From Schistocerca nitens (lineage: Eukaryota > Arthropoda > Insecta > Orthoptera > Acrididae): a stretch of DNA of 64,000 bases. Every line of letters begins with the position of its first letter. Within the stretch, counting starts at the first letter, position 1. The position numbers and the translations under genes were made by a program. This document shows positions 1-12,689 of the stretch, piece by piece. Under the pieces are notes generated by a model that was not told where the DNA came from, made no database searches, and saw nothing but the letters and a program-made list of their open reading frames with translations. The stretch covers positions 188,595,548 to 188,659,547 of the forward strand of contig NC_064618.1 of NCBI RefSeq assembly GCF_023898315.1, given 5' to 3'.

Positions 1-660
1 CCTCCCTTCCTATTCATGAAGAATCCTAGTCCAGTTATACCGTTATCTGAAGCTCTTGATATTACTATATACTCATATGACCAGAAATCATTGTCAACTT
101 TCCATCTCACCTCACTGACACCTGCTATAATTAGATTAATCCTTTGCCTTCCTTTTCTTTAGGTTTTCTAGTTTCCCTACCACGTCCAAGCTTCTGACAT
201 TCTCCGACCCGACTTGCAGAACGCCATCCTTTCACTGATTATTTAATCTTTTTCTCATGGTCCGCTCCCACTTATCTGTCCCCTACCAGAAATCTGAATG
301 GGGGACTATTTCCGAATCTTTTGCCAATGCAGAGATCATCATGACACTTTTTCAATTACATGGTACATGGCCTGTGGATACACGTTATGTGTCTTTAATG
401 CAGTGGTTTCCATTGCGTTCTGCGTCTTCATGCTGTTCGCTATTTCTGATTCTTTCGCCTTTAGGGGCCGTTTTCCACCCATAGGACAAGGATACCTCTG
501 TTTGACAAGTTCGTTAGCAGAATGAGGGTGACTTTGTATGCTGGATATCTTTGGCCCCCAATGGTTATTAATAACCAACATTCAAGCAGTGGCGGCTTTA
601 GAATCCGGGGCTGAGGAGGTTTTCATTACCAATCAAAGACGCTATCCTTAGAACACAGCG
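1..660 (-). mobile_element. RTE-like LINE, 5' region fragment (copy 1)
   Basis: The fragment runs off the left edge of the window. It aligns over its whole length with the 5' part of the LINE copy at 15280-16000, sharing the leader and the start of the endonuclease ORF. On the minus strand the reading around 150-210 gives a decayed form of the VVGKLENLK stretch that follows the YNVR-type start of an APE endonuclease. Frames are broken, so it is a dead copy. The outer border near 660 is where similarity to the other copies stops. Confidence 0.75.
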
Positions 661-2867
661 TCTCGTCCGGAAGCGCATTATATATGTCCTCATCGTTTCT
701 GAGTCGTTTACACATTGTTACTGAAAAATGAAATGTAATATTTAGGACCATATTGAAAATAAACAATTGTAATTTACACACAATGTATATATTTCAACTT
801 GTATACTTACAAAATCATAAATATTTCAATCAGTACGAAGCACTAATCTGGACTTCTCACGTGTCTACCAGACGAGACTTTAGCAGTAAAACTATAGTGT
901 ACGATAAAAGGTTTCGACATAAATGTGGAAGAAACAACATATAGTTCAAAACTTATCCAATATCTAGCTAGACACTTCTGGAACACAAACGCAAATATTT
1001 AACATCGCATACATGTAGAACTAAAATCAACGTAATATACACTAAGTTTCAATAAATTGTAGCCAAAATACTCTTTGTAATACACAATAAAAACAAACAT
1101 TGGGGCTCCTAGGACTCAGGTGTAAGGTAAGAAGATTAAGTTATAGTCATTTAAAGAAAAAATGTATAAAATGAAAAACGTATAAAAGCAAGAGAAAAAC
1201 AGTTTTATAACGAATAATTGTACTGTTCTAAATTTTAAAACATTGTGAATAGTTGCATTTAGTGTTTTTAATACAATCATGACGAGGCAAGAAAAAATAA
1301 TTCAAATTAACAATGAAGAATGGATAGTACACGCTGTTGAAGGAAACAATGAGTAGAATACTACGTTGAGATGCCTCATGAGTACATATTGACCACAACG
1401 TATGCAATTCTTTCAAAGGTTCAATGCTGAAGGAAACAAAATTTATCACAGTCACTTCTATAGGTTACAAGTTAGTTCTGATATCTTCACACATGCAAGT
1501 AGTGTGAGAAAAGGGAAACGCGCATTTGTCATCGTCGTGGGGGACGAGCCTCTTAAAGATACTGGCAGGATAGATACAAGTTGGAAAGTGAGTGCAGTTT
1601 CGCCACAATGGTCGTTCTCAGAAGCTGCAACTATCTTGTTTTACCATCCCACACGTCCAGCGAACGCCACTGACACTTTATTTCCTCGCCTCTCCTCATT
1701 TATACAGAGTTTGGGGGACCACACATCTAGTTTGTAGACCTCAGGAGCATGTCGCAATTGTTCTGTGCTTGATAATGATCAAGAGAAGTGAATAAACCCT
1801 CGTTTGAAGAGTATGAACTGTTTCTTTATTGAACTGTGACCAGGCAGTCTTAACGGTTAATAGTGGTTTGTTCTCATGACATTCCATAAGTACCTTTACC
1901 TTTCTTGAAGTAATGTAGACAGTATTCTGATCCTTATTTTAACGTGCGAACTCTTAATCTATTAGCATACATATGTCATAGCACACCCTTGGGTATTTTG
2001 CCTGACATGTTGGTGTATCTCTTTTCAGCTGGGCGTGACAGTTCACCTTTAATAGTCAATTACAATGTGAACCTACAGTTCATAGGTCGCTACGTCGTAC
2101 CACGTGGCCAACCAGTGTGCATTTTGAAGAGACTCTGCGTGCTGTTGCATGCACCTATAATGATACTAAGTGGGTGTTCCAAAAGTGCACATTCGTTACT
2201 CACCAGAGTTCTCCCTCGACCAATGAGGCCGTCGCTAATCAGTTGACAGGGTCCTCTAGGTAGCATGTTCGTTCCAATAGTAGTGTGGGCTGGCTAGTAA
2301 GCCTGCTGGCTGACAGCAGTTGGTGGAGTGGCACAGCAGCCATCAAGAACGTTTCATCATGCCGTGAGGTCACTCTGGCATGATGAGGGTTGGTCGACGA
2401 TGTCAATTTCCTTGCAGTTGTCATCACCAGCTACAGGGAGGTGCAGATACTTCTGCATATCATAACTGGTGTCTGTTCCCCAAAATCCATGCTGTACATT
2501 CAACACATTTTTCGCACAACAGTTACAAACAAACACACAGTGAGAATAGTTATTATAGCATAGTCAGGAAAAGTCCTTGGTGAAGGACTGTTGCACTGTT
2601 GATCATTTGTTGACTATCTCAGTTTGTAACAAAAAAATACCATTAGTTATTCTACTTCTAAAACTATTCTTTGGCGTTGGGAATGGTGGAAATTTTAATA
2701 GTAACAGAATTAGTTCCAATCCTTTTCACACATTAAATATTGTACTTCCACCATGTACATGTGGTTCCTGTGTGTTATTCTTCTTACCCATATCATACTG
2801 AATCTCTAATCATCTACTGTGCTAACAGAACATCCCTACAAACATCAATACATGTATCTACAAATTG
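661..2867. other. No recognisable gene
   Basis: AT-rich DNA with only short open frames on both strands. The longest (1402-1737 plus, 111 codons) shows no family motif. No splice-linked exon, SINE or transposase remnant was recognised here. Confidence 0.5.
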
Positions 2868-5563
2868 GTGCACTGACAACTTCATGTTTTAATTTACATA
2901 ATCTGAATAAAGGTTTTATCATATTTTGTGCTCAACAGAAAGATGCATATTTTTGCTCTCCACATGCTCAGCCAGTAACCGAAAAGAGCTACAATATAAT
3001 AGATTGCATACATGTACACAGACAAAAATACAGATGCATGCTGACCTCTGTCGCTAAAGAGTTTCGTCTGAATCACTAATCACAGATATTTTTGTGTATA
3101 GAAAATAAATAATGACCAACACAAAATGTTCATCTGCTGCCACATCCCCTTTCTGACATCTGCGTCCCTGATCAGTTTTGCCCCAAAGTCTGTCATAAGT
3201 TGTTTATTGGTAGTCACATCCAACATACACGTTCGAGGATCCTGGTCCACCTAAATATTAAACATGTTGAGAAATTCACATCTATTACATTACCAAATGA
3301 ATCCCAAACAATCCATTGGGTTCTTACCCATCGATTTTCAAACTTCCTTGATCAAATTCTATATTACAATGTCAAAGAATAGTGAAATTAGTAGCACAAG
3401 TTACCTGTATATTAAATTACTGGGACCACACTACTAGACGCTTCTACGTTCTTAATAATAAAAGCGATACTCCTGATTATCCTGTTGATGTTGATGTTGT
3501 CACTAAGTCCATGTCTCGATGGTTGGACGTGGTTATTTCACCTCTGGACTGCTCTCTCCCTGTGTGTGCTCAGCTCATTTACAGCGTCCCCTAGTAAGGG
3601 TAGCAACATACGAAGCTCATCTGGAAAACAATGCAAAGGAAGTTCTTTCCCTCAGATGATATTTTCCATTTTCGTTGCATACCTGTGCAGATTATAAGTG
3701 CACTACATCTTAGTGATCTTTACAGATACGTCACTAACACAGTGCCTCCATGGCAACCGAAAAAAAGTGCACTGACAACTTCATGTTTTAATTTACATAA
3801 TCTGAATAAAGGTTTTATCAAATTTTGTGCTCAACAGAAAGATGCATATTTTTGCTCTCCAGAAGCTCAGTCAGTTACCGAAAAGAACTACAATATAAGA
3901 GATGACATACATGTACACAGACAAAAATTCAGATGCATGCTGACCTCTGTCGCTACAGAGTTTCGTCTGAATCACTAATCACAGATATTTTTGTGTATAG
4001 AAAATAAATAATGACCAACACAAAATGTTCATCTGCTGCCACATCCCCTTTCTGACATCTGCGTCCCTGATCAGTTTTGCCCCAAAGTCTGTCATAAGTT
4101 GTTTATTGGTAGTCACATCCAACATACACGTTCGAGGATCCTGGTCCACCTAAATATTAAATATGATGAGAAATTCACCTCCATTACATTACCAAATTAA
4201 TCCCAAACAATCCATTTGGTTCTTACCCATCGATTTTGAAACTTCCTTGATCAAATTCTATATTACAATGTCAAAGAATAGTGAAATTAGTAGCACAACT
4301 TACCATATATTAAATTACTGGGACCACACTACTAGACGCTTCTACGTTCTTGATAATAAAAGCGATACTCCTGATTATCCTGTTGATGTTGATGTTGTCA
4401 CTAAGTCCATGTCTCGATGGTTGGATGTGGTTATTTCACCTCTGGACTGCTCTCTGCCTATGTGTGCTCAGCTCATTTACAGCGTCCCCTAGTAAGGGTA
4501 GTAACATACGAAACTCATGTGGAAAACAATGCAAAGGAAGGTCAATCCCTCAGATGATATTTTCCATTTTCGTTGCATACCTGTGCAGATTATACGTGCA
4601 CTACATTTTAGTGATCTTTACAGATACGTCACTAACAGAGTGCCTCCATGGCAACTGAAAAAAAGTGCGCTGACAACTTCATGTTTTAATTTACATAATC
4701 TGAATAAAGGTTTTATCATATTTTGTGCTCAACAGAAAGATGCATATTTTTGCTCTCCAGAAGCTCAGTCAGTAACCGAAAAGAGTTACAATAAAATAGA
4801 TGACATACATGTACACAGACAAAAATTCAGATGCATGCTGACCTCTGTCGCTACAGAGTTTCGTCTGAATCACTAATCACAGATATTTTTGTGTATAGAA
4901 AATAAATAATGACCAACACAAAATGTTCATCTGCTGCCACATCCTCTTTCTGACATCTGCGTCCCTGATCAGTTTTGCCCCAAAGTCTGTCATAAGTTGT
5001 TTATTGGTAGTCACATCCAACATACACGTTCGAGGATCCTGGTCCACCTAAATATTAAACATGTTGAGAAATTCACATCTATTACATTACCAAATGAATC
5101 CCAAACAATCCATTTGGTTCTTACCCATCGATTTTCAAACTTCCTTGATCAAATTCTATATTACAATGTCAAAGAATAGTGAAATTAGTAGCACAAGTTA
5201 CGTGTATATTAAATTACTGGGACCACACTACTAGACGCTTCTACGGTCTTAATAATAAAAGCGATACTCCTGATTATCCTGTTGATGTAGATGTTGTCAC
5301 TAAGTCCTTGTCTCGATGGTTGGACGTGGTTATTTCACCTCTGGACTGCTCTCTCCCTGTGTGTGCTCAGCTCATTTACAGCGTCCCCTAGTAAGGGTAG
5401 CAACATACGAAACTCATCTGGAAAACAATGCAAAGGAAGTTCTTTCCTTCAGATGATATTTTCCATTTTCGTTGCATACCTGTGCAGATTATACGTGCAC
5501 TACATCTTAGTGATCTTTACAGATACGTCACTAACACAGTGCCTCCATGGCAACCGAAAAAAG
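2868..5563. repeat. Three tandem 899-bp repeat units
   Basis: The marker GTGCACTGACAACTTCATG (third copy GTGCGCTGAC...) recurs at 2868, 3767 and 4665, giving units of 899, 898 and 899 bp. The third unit ends at 5563, where the sequence leaves the repeat after a short A run. Units 1 and 3 differ at only a few positions over the parts compared by eye, while unit 2 carries more changes. Each unit keeps several short open frames (about 60-120 codons), some running across the unit junction, but none matches a family I know. The array may be a local segmental tandem duplication or a small satellite. No transposon ends were seen. Confidence 0.9.
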
Positions 5564-5762
5564 GTCCTCAGCACATCGAATCAGATAGACACTTCCATCT
5601 AGCAGCATGACATCTGCACCCTCTTAGTTCAGTTATACAAAAATACTAACACTATAACATCAGTAGCTGTATTCAAGATAAATATCTACATGCATCCTAT
5701 GGCATTACATGCCATACCTGTGTTAACTATTCACTGTGCTTTTCATTTAGTAATATAATCAT

Positions 5763-6082
5763 CCTCGTGCTCATCCGAGCAGAAATCCAAATAACAGCAA
5801 CTATTCAATGTCATGCTATATAAAAGCCACATAAGCATAATTACAAACATACCACAGAACGATGAAACACAACAGACATGGTCATAATGAGAAAATTTAT
5901 CATTGGACACATCAACACGTCTCCTCATGCTCATCTGATCAGAAATCCAAATAACAGCAAGTATTCTCCATTGAGGTATATAATGGCCACATAAGCATAA
6001 TTACAAATCTGCCACAGACCGATCAAACATAACAAACATGGACATAATGAGAAAATTTATCATTAGATGGTTGAACACGTCC
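5763..6082. repeat. Two tandem 160-bp repeat units
   Basis: Unit A (5763-5922) and unit B (5923-6082) both begin CCTC(G/A)TGCTCATC and both contain the shared stretches AGAAATCCAAATAACAGCAA, GCCACATAAGCATAATTACAAA and ATAATGAGAAAATTTATCATT. They differ at roughly one base in ten. No coding content is apparent. The duplication sits 200 bp beyond the 899-bp array but is unrelated in sequence. Confidence 0.85.
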
Positions 6083-6319
6083 GTCTTCGGTGGAAAATGA
6101 GGCCTGTCCAGGAAACCACTTATATGGAAGTCACTTACAACTTTTAACCACCTGAATTTTTGAGATTGGAGGTGTGCCATATTCAAACAGTCTTGCTAAA
6201 ATCGCAAGGTCCAAGTTTCGGCAATATTTGGATGTACAATTTTCTATATATATAGAAAGGACTGGTACCAAGAACATATAAATGTATGCTTTGTTGACAG
6301 TTGATATGATTTCATGTTA
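6083..6319. other. Spacer, nothing recognised
   Basis: AT-rich spacer between the 160-bp duplication and the 3' end of the LINE that follows. It contains a short (TA)n tract near 6245. Confidence 0.4.
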
Positions 6320-9300
6320 GTTACATGTTCCATGGATAATTTTGCCTGATAGATCAGAATGATGTGGAACGAGTCATTCAACATTCCCATCGCATATTAA
6401 TTTGTACACACAGTTGCATTATGAATTTTACTAGAGGAAAGCAGATATTCACATGAGAGTTAGTATTTCGTACCTAGCACCTTTTACAGATAACAGTAAT
6501 AGATATTCTGCTACAGAATATAAGGAATTGTCAAGGAGCTCTCGGTTTATTATCAATTTTTACTTTGCTGTCTATTAGACATTTTATATCACTGGGTAAG
6601 TGATCAAACATTTTTACTGCAGCATTGTGCACCCCTTTTTGTGCTAAAAATAATCTTAACGTGGAATAATAAAAATCATTTTTCCTTCCAGTATTGCAAT
6701 TGCGTACCTCATTGCTCCTTCTGAACCAAAGTGGGATTTTCAAAACAAACTTGATGAGGGAATAAAGTTGATGAAGCAGTATTCAGAATGCCCAGTTCCT
6801 TAAAAAGTTATCTACAGGACGATAGTGGATGAGCACCACATATTATTTGTACAGCACGCTTCTGTGAAATGAAGAGTTCATTTCTTAAAGCTTAGATTTG
6901 AAGAACATTATTCCATTTGACGTTATGGAATGACAATACGCAAGATCGTCAATGTTTCTAAGTGGAAATGTGGTTGAAGTAAATTATCTTACGAGTTCCA
7001 AAATATGTTCTTTCCAATTTAAATTCTCATCAATATGGACACATCGAATTTCAAAGTTTCCACCCTATTTATTACTTCTTCACCATATGTTAGACTTTTC
7101 ATTGGTGTAGCACCTCGATGTGCAGAACTGAATTTGTTGCGTCCTTTAAAAACTGAGGGTGAGACATTTGCAGAAGACCAGTCAATGTTATTTTTAAGAA
7201 CTTTGCTTACTATTTTTTCTCTTTCTGTATGTGTTTTTGGATTGGTTACAACACTATTGTCATCTGCAAAAAATACTAATTTAGCTTGTTGTATGCTAGA
7301 AAGGAGATCGTTTACATATGTTAGGAACAGTAGTGGACCTAAGACCGAACCTTTGGGAGTCCCATGTTTGATTTCTCCCAAGTTAGAATTATATCCCTTG
7401 ACTATACTCCTTGACTTACTGAGTACAACTCCGCATCTTTTGGTTATATATGACATTATCCATTGGTTGGCTATACCATCAATCCAATAAAACGTCAATT
7501 TATATAGGAGAACACTGTGATTCAGTCAGTTAAATGGCTTAGAGAGGTCCCAAAAATACTAACGGGCGCTATTTTATTATTTAATGCTTGTTAATTACAG
7601 TGAGTGGACGTGTAAATGGCTGTCTTAGTTGAGCACCTTCCTGAAACCCAAACCAAGACTTACTAGGTATACTCTTGTTATTAAGATGAGATACTATACT
7701 AGAACACATCTCCTTCTCAAAAATTTTGCAGAACGATATCAGCAGTGATTCAGGTACGTAGTTACTGAAATCAGCCTTACCACATTACTTAAAGAGGGGT
7801 TTAACAATAGCAAATTTCAGTCTCTCTGGAAAAATACCTTGAATTAGTGATGCATTACATATTTGAGATAAGAGTGGCCTTAATACATGGGAACAAATTT
7901 TTAGTACTCTATTGAAAATACCATCAAAAGCAGATGAGCTCTATTTCTGAGAGCATGTATAATTTTCTTAATTTCAGGAGGAGAATTTGGTGATACATTT
8001 ACATGATTGCATTTTATGAAAGTTACATTTTCAACGTACTGCTGTGATTTTACTCTTAAACAGTTTGTCGCTATTCTTTCCACTATGATTAAGAAATGAT
8101 TGTCAAACGCATTTGCTACCTGTGTGTCACCATTTATAGCCCTTCCATTCAGTAAAGATGTCTTCTTCATTGGCTGGTTGTCCTCTCTCTCGATTAACTA
8201 CATTCAATATAGCCTGAAGTATGTTTTTGGAAGTACTGATTTCTGAATTATGTGCATTTGCTTTGATTTCGTACTAACCTCCCTCAGTAATTTTGAGCAG
8301 TTTTGTAGAGGGCAACTACTGCAGGATGCCTACTTGCTTTTGCCGAAAGATACATTTCTCGTTTCCTTACACAAGATACTTTAATGTCCCTTGTGATCCA
8401 TGGTTATTACATGACTGTTAAGTGTCCTTTCTGATTAGCTTATGTGCAAACCTATTTCCAAATAATGGTATGAATTTACCCTTGGTATAGATTAAATTTT
8501 ATGTGCATTTGGTTTATTATAAATTACATCACGTATCATCTCCTGTATATTAGTCTTCAAAACATTTATCCTGGAGTCATTAATTATCGTAACTGATTTC
8601 CTCTGAGGAGTATCCATACTGTAAGGCATCTGTTATTTATTTTAACTAACTGTGAGTTGTGATCAGAGACCGCATTCATTACAGGTGAAGTGTTACTCGT
8701 ATTTTCGTACTTTGACATTCACCAAAGAATAAACTATCAATTACACTCCTACAGACTTTATCCATCAGTGTTTTAAAGTTCATTACTGAGACCAAATTGT
8801 AGGATACAAATAAGGTTATCATATCATAGGTCATTTTTCCTATCCAAATGATTTAGAAAATCTATACTGAAGTCCCCACATGCTATTAACGCCTTGCTGC
8901 TATCTGACAAATAGCACATAAGGAATCCAGATTCCTCATAAATAGTTCCGAATTTCCCAGTAGGGATCTATATACGGTTCCAATTAAAAGTGAAATAATT
9001 ACGAATTAATTCACAACAACCACGGAATTTATGTGCCTCATTGTTTTTGAACTTGTGTTTTGCCTTAATGTGCGTAACAAGTCTTCCTTTTACTGTATTA
9101 TTTCTCCATGAGTAAGCTACAATAATATAACGTGTTATATGTGACTTACCTGACCCTGCGGTTATGTGCTGCTCAGACAGGCACCGGATGCTTATCTTTT
9201 CAAAAGTCCCTAAATTTTCCAAACCGATGGGAAGCTCTTCTATTTTATTACTCAGTTCTTTACTGTTTTTACGAAATAAGCTAAACTTTCTTTACTGTGC

Positions 9301-10145
9301 ATCATTATGCATCTTATGGAGCTCTTCTCTTATTTTCACTTCTTCCAAAACAGGATGCCTGAATTCTGATTTAACCTAAGAAAAGTGTCCCTGTGCCAAA
9401 AGTAACGACAGGGTTCCTTCTATGTGTGATGGTGGCCTGCTGTATATTATCTACATAAAGCTCAGCCAACCTATGATTTCCTCCCCTTTTCAGATGTACA
9501 ATATGTCTACCATATTCCATCTCTCAGTTTCAGAACTGGCACTGCGGTCATATGAGATTCGCTACTGCTGTTTCATGTATGTCACCCATAACACTGTAAT
9601 TACTGTCATTAGCTAAACTGTTCCCTGCTCCAACAACTATAGCAACGTGGTCGTCTTCGCCAAAATCTCTCCACAAATTGGCCATGTCCTCTGTCGCCTG
9701 GCTAAGGCTAGCACTTGGCTTCATAATAATTGTGACCTGTGCCCCTAATTTGTCCTGAACCGTGTGGCCTTCACCCCTCCCATGACCACTACCCAGTAGG
9801 AAGACCCTTTTCTTCCTCCTCTATTTCGGTACCGACCGACATTGAGTTTCTTTGCCAGAAGTCTGCTACGGTCTACTGTGACCTAAAGTTCGATGACGCT
9901 TTTCTCCTCCTACTTCATTAACGAAGACTTATTTGTTTGATAATGTTAGCTCAAATGTGGGTGACATCCAACATCTGTTCTTTTTCCCCCTTCAGCCTAT
10001 CTAGTTCAAATTTCGCGTTATGTAACTCAGAATGAAGGGTACGAATCTTTGCCTTCTGCTCAGAGATTCCCTTGTATTTCTTGCAAAGAATTTCAAGGGG
10101 AGAGCATCGTGGATTTCTCCATTCAGTTCCCCACCACATCAGTGA
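6320..10145 (-). mobile_element. Jockey-like non-LTR retrotransposon, decayed
   Basis: Read on the minus strand, domains appear in LINE order. An N-terminal basic, coiled-coil-like stretch lies at 10139-9951. An APE-type endonuclease remnant lies around 9220-8700, including CGDFSIDF followed by FLNHLDRKNDL. A reverse-transcriptase N-terminal part lies at 8170-7560. The RT core lies at 7498-7019, with GTPKGSVLGPLLFLTYVNDL and the catalytic box FFADD near 7260-7275. A C-terminal domain with NHLPSDIK-type sequence (here DHLPSDIK) lies at 6743-6531. The 3' UTR ends near 6320 in ACATGAAATC after a GGAACATGTAACTAAC-type tail. Stops and frameshifts separate the blocks, so it cannot encode a working polymerase. 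The clade is not fixed by eye; jockey superfamily is the best fit. The 5' end is uncertain and could lie further right. Confidence 0.85.
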
Positions 10146-12689
10146 AATTCCACTCCACAGTTTGCATATACCACTCCCTCTTGCCTTACGACAACATCAA
10201 CACTTATTACGCTTTGCAACACAGATAACACGCTTAAGAAAATTAAAACTCAGTTTACACTAAACGAATTTTCCTTACGTATAAGCACCAAAAATGAACC
10301 TTACAGATTAGCAAATCAGGTGCATGATATAAAGCAAAAAGTTACTTATTTCAGCTTACAAGAAGAACTTAGCACTCATTCAGTTGCAACATCCTTAAAA
10401 GTATCTTACTCGCAACTGCATCTAACTTTATTGTACTTAACTGCACCTAAATAACCGATCAGTGCGAAAGATTCTAAATGAAACAAATTAAGATTTAGGC
10501 TACTTCCCGTAAATATGAATTTAATAGTGAACAGACACGCTCGAATTAAATAGTAGGAAAGCAAAACAGAACAATTAAGCTAGATTCAGTATGTCAGTTG
10601 TGCCAAAACGTAAACAAATATACTATTACTACTCGGTCTTACGATCTTTTCGCGTTCTCTGGACTAATATGTATAGAAAAGTGATACGTCTAATGGTAAG
10701 CTTAAGAAACGCACTGGTACACGTCTTTCACGAGTAATTTGTACAAAACAAGCTCTTATTACAATCTTTATAACTTACCACTTCGAAAGCCAAAACTCGA
10801 ATGTCTCGCTTGGCGCAGCGCTGCCAACGAACTTCCTGACCTATTCTCAAGTTTACTCGGCACAGTACCACCTTCTGTATGCACTTCTTTCATTTTGTTT
10901 CTTTCTGTATGCGTTAGTAACTAGTTTGACAATTTCAGCATGTAGACACCTGCCTGTAGGTGAGCCATGTTTGTAGAACCGTAGTGCAGTTCATTTATCA
11001 CTCTCTCAATGTCATTTAAGAACATATCCCAACTGTGTTAGTGCTTCTCGCAATATAGCCAGCACATCTTCCCTAGCTTCCTAGTTCTTTAGGAATTACT
11101 TTAGCAGGGTTCAAAGCTGTGTGATCTCGTGAAATGAATACAGATGTTATACACTGATACTTGAGGAGATTTTGGCACCAATGTGACTAGAACTGTGGCC
11201 CATTAACAGAGACGACTTTCTCGATTCATCCTACTTCATTTTTAAACCAGCCAACTGTATTTTCTTTGATGCACTACGAAAATGGCTAAGAGTAATGAAT
11301 TTAGAAGCAAGCTATGAATCCAGAAACATCTATTGAAATCCTCACATGGTCCATGGTAGTAGTCCGAACAGATCAACGACAACAATTTGACAAAGTCATA
11401 CTGGAACAACTGAGAATAGGGGTGTCTTTTATATGATGGTATCCGGCTCACCTTGGCACATCCTAAAAGTTGTGAATTCCTTCTTGATACATTTTTACAC
11501 GTAATTAAAATTTATTTTCCCCAGATCTTATTCTGCAGAGTAGCCCTGGTGCACTACTAGTTTTTTATTCCAATTTCGATTTTACTCACTTTATCATCCC
11601 TGTTCTGCTCACATGTGTGATCTGGAAGGGCTGCTCCCATGAAGTTTTCGAATGCTACTTGGTGCATGTACAATAACATATAATTGTCGTCGTTTACCTC
11701 CTCATCACTTCCTTAGGGTAGTCCAATGGGATCATGGGACACATTGGTGACATGAAATTTTCCATTTTGATAAAACTTTATAGAACTTTAGGAGACCAGT
11801 AAACCCTCGTAATTGTTGCTTAGCGTAGGGTGCAGAAGAATCTCTAACTGCTGTCAATTTTTCCATGTTCGCACGAATCCCCTCGAACAGGATAGTATAA
11901 TCCAGAAGATTTTATCCTTTCTGTCCAGATTCCGTTGTGATTTTATTCACAGTGACACTGTGCGTCTGTTATACAGGTAGAAAGCATCCAAAGTTTGGCT
12001 CTATGCTGCCCATAATTTTTCGTCCACTGGAACATCCTCAACACATAGTGCTTCTTGTTTAATGACAACTGTGTGTAACCCACGAATGAAAGCCGATAAG
12101 GACTCAAGGAAGATGAGGGGAAACTTTCTAAGCAGGTAACGCTTTATCCAAGACAGAACGTCTGTGTAGTCACGGCATGCTGGGTGCAATTCTACATGCT
12201 AGTAATTTGCTCTCCAGTTGACTGAGGTCAATACCTTCCCTCTGTGAAATATTTGGAGTGGTTCATGTAAGGTTTCTGGAAGATCTAGTTGATTAATTGT
12301 GTTAATGTTATCAAGTCTAAAACACGTACGATGGATGTGTTTTTTCTCGGACGTGTAGTAAGAAATAAATACGTAATATATACAACAGCCCATAAAAGAA
12401 TCACTAGTCAGTGACATTAGTCAAAATTCCATTTCATGCGCTGCGATTTGAGGTAACTGTACACGTCCCACAACTACCCAGGCGCACTTACAGCACACTA
12501 GAGTAATTGTGTAAAATCGTTGACAAAATTTTTATTTCTGTAATGGCAAACAACTAAGAAGTTCAGCGGCCAACCGTGGTTCAGCTTAAAATCACGCCAG
12601 GAGTCGCAAACGGTAAATACTTAACTGTCGCCTAGGACGGGTAGGTGTAAGGAAGAAACTGACAGTTGGCTGATGAACCTCACATTTTA
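10146..12689. other. No recognisable gene; unassigned short ORFs
   Basis: The part next to 10145 may be 5' UTR of the LINE. Minus-strand open frames at 12189-12001 and 12417-12199 are adjacent and might be remains of a polyprotein. They have no motif I can name, and a host gene is not supported. Confidence 0.35.

Noticed and set aside
2868-5563. CRISPR-like or cluster array interpretation of the direct repeats
   Set aside because: The units are 899 bp without spacers, in an insect nuclear genome. This is a plain tandem duplication.
7035-7490. A 151-codon plus-strand ORF
   Set aside because: It is the shadow of the minus-strand reverse-transcriptase core, which carries the motifs.
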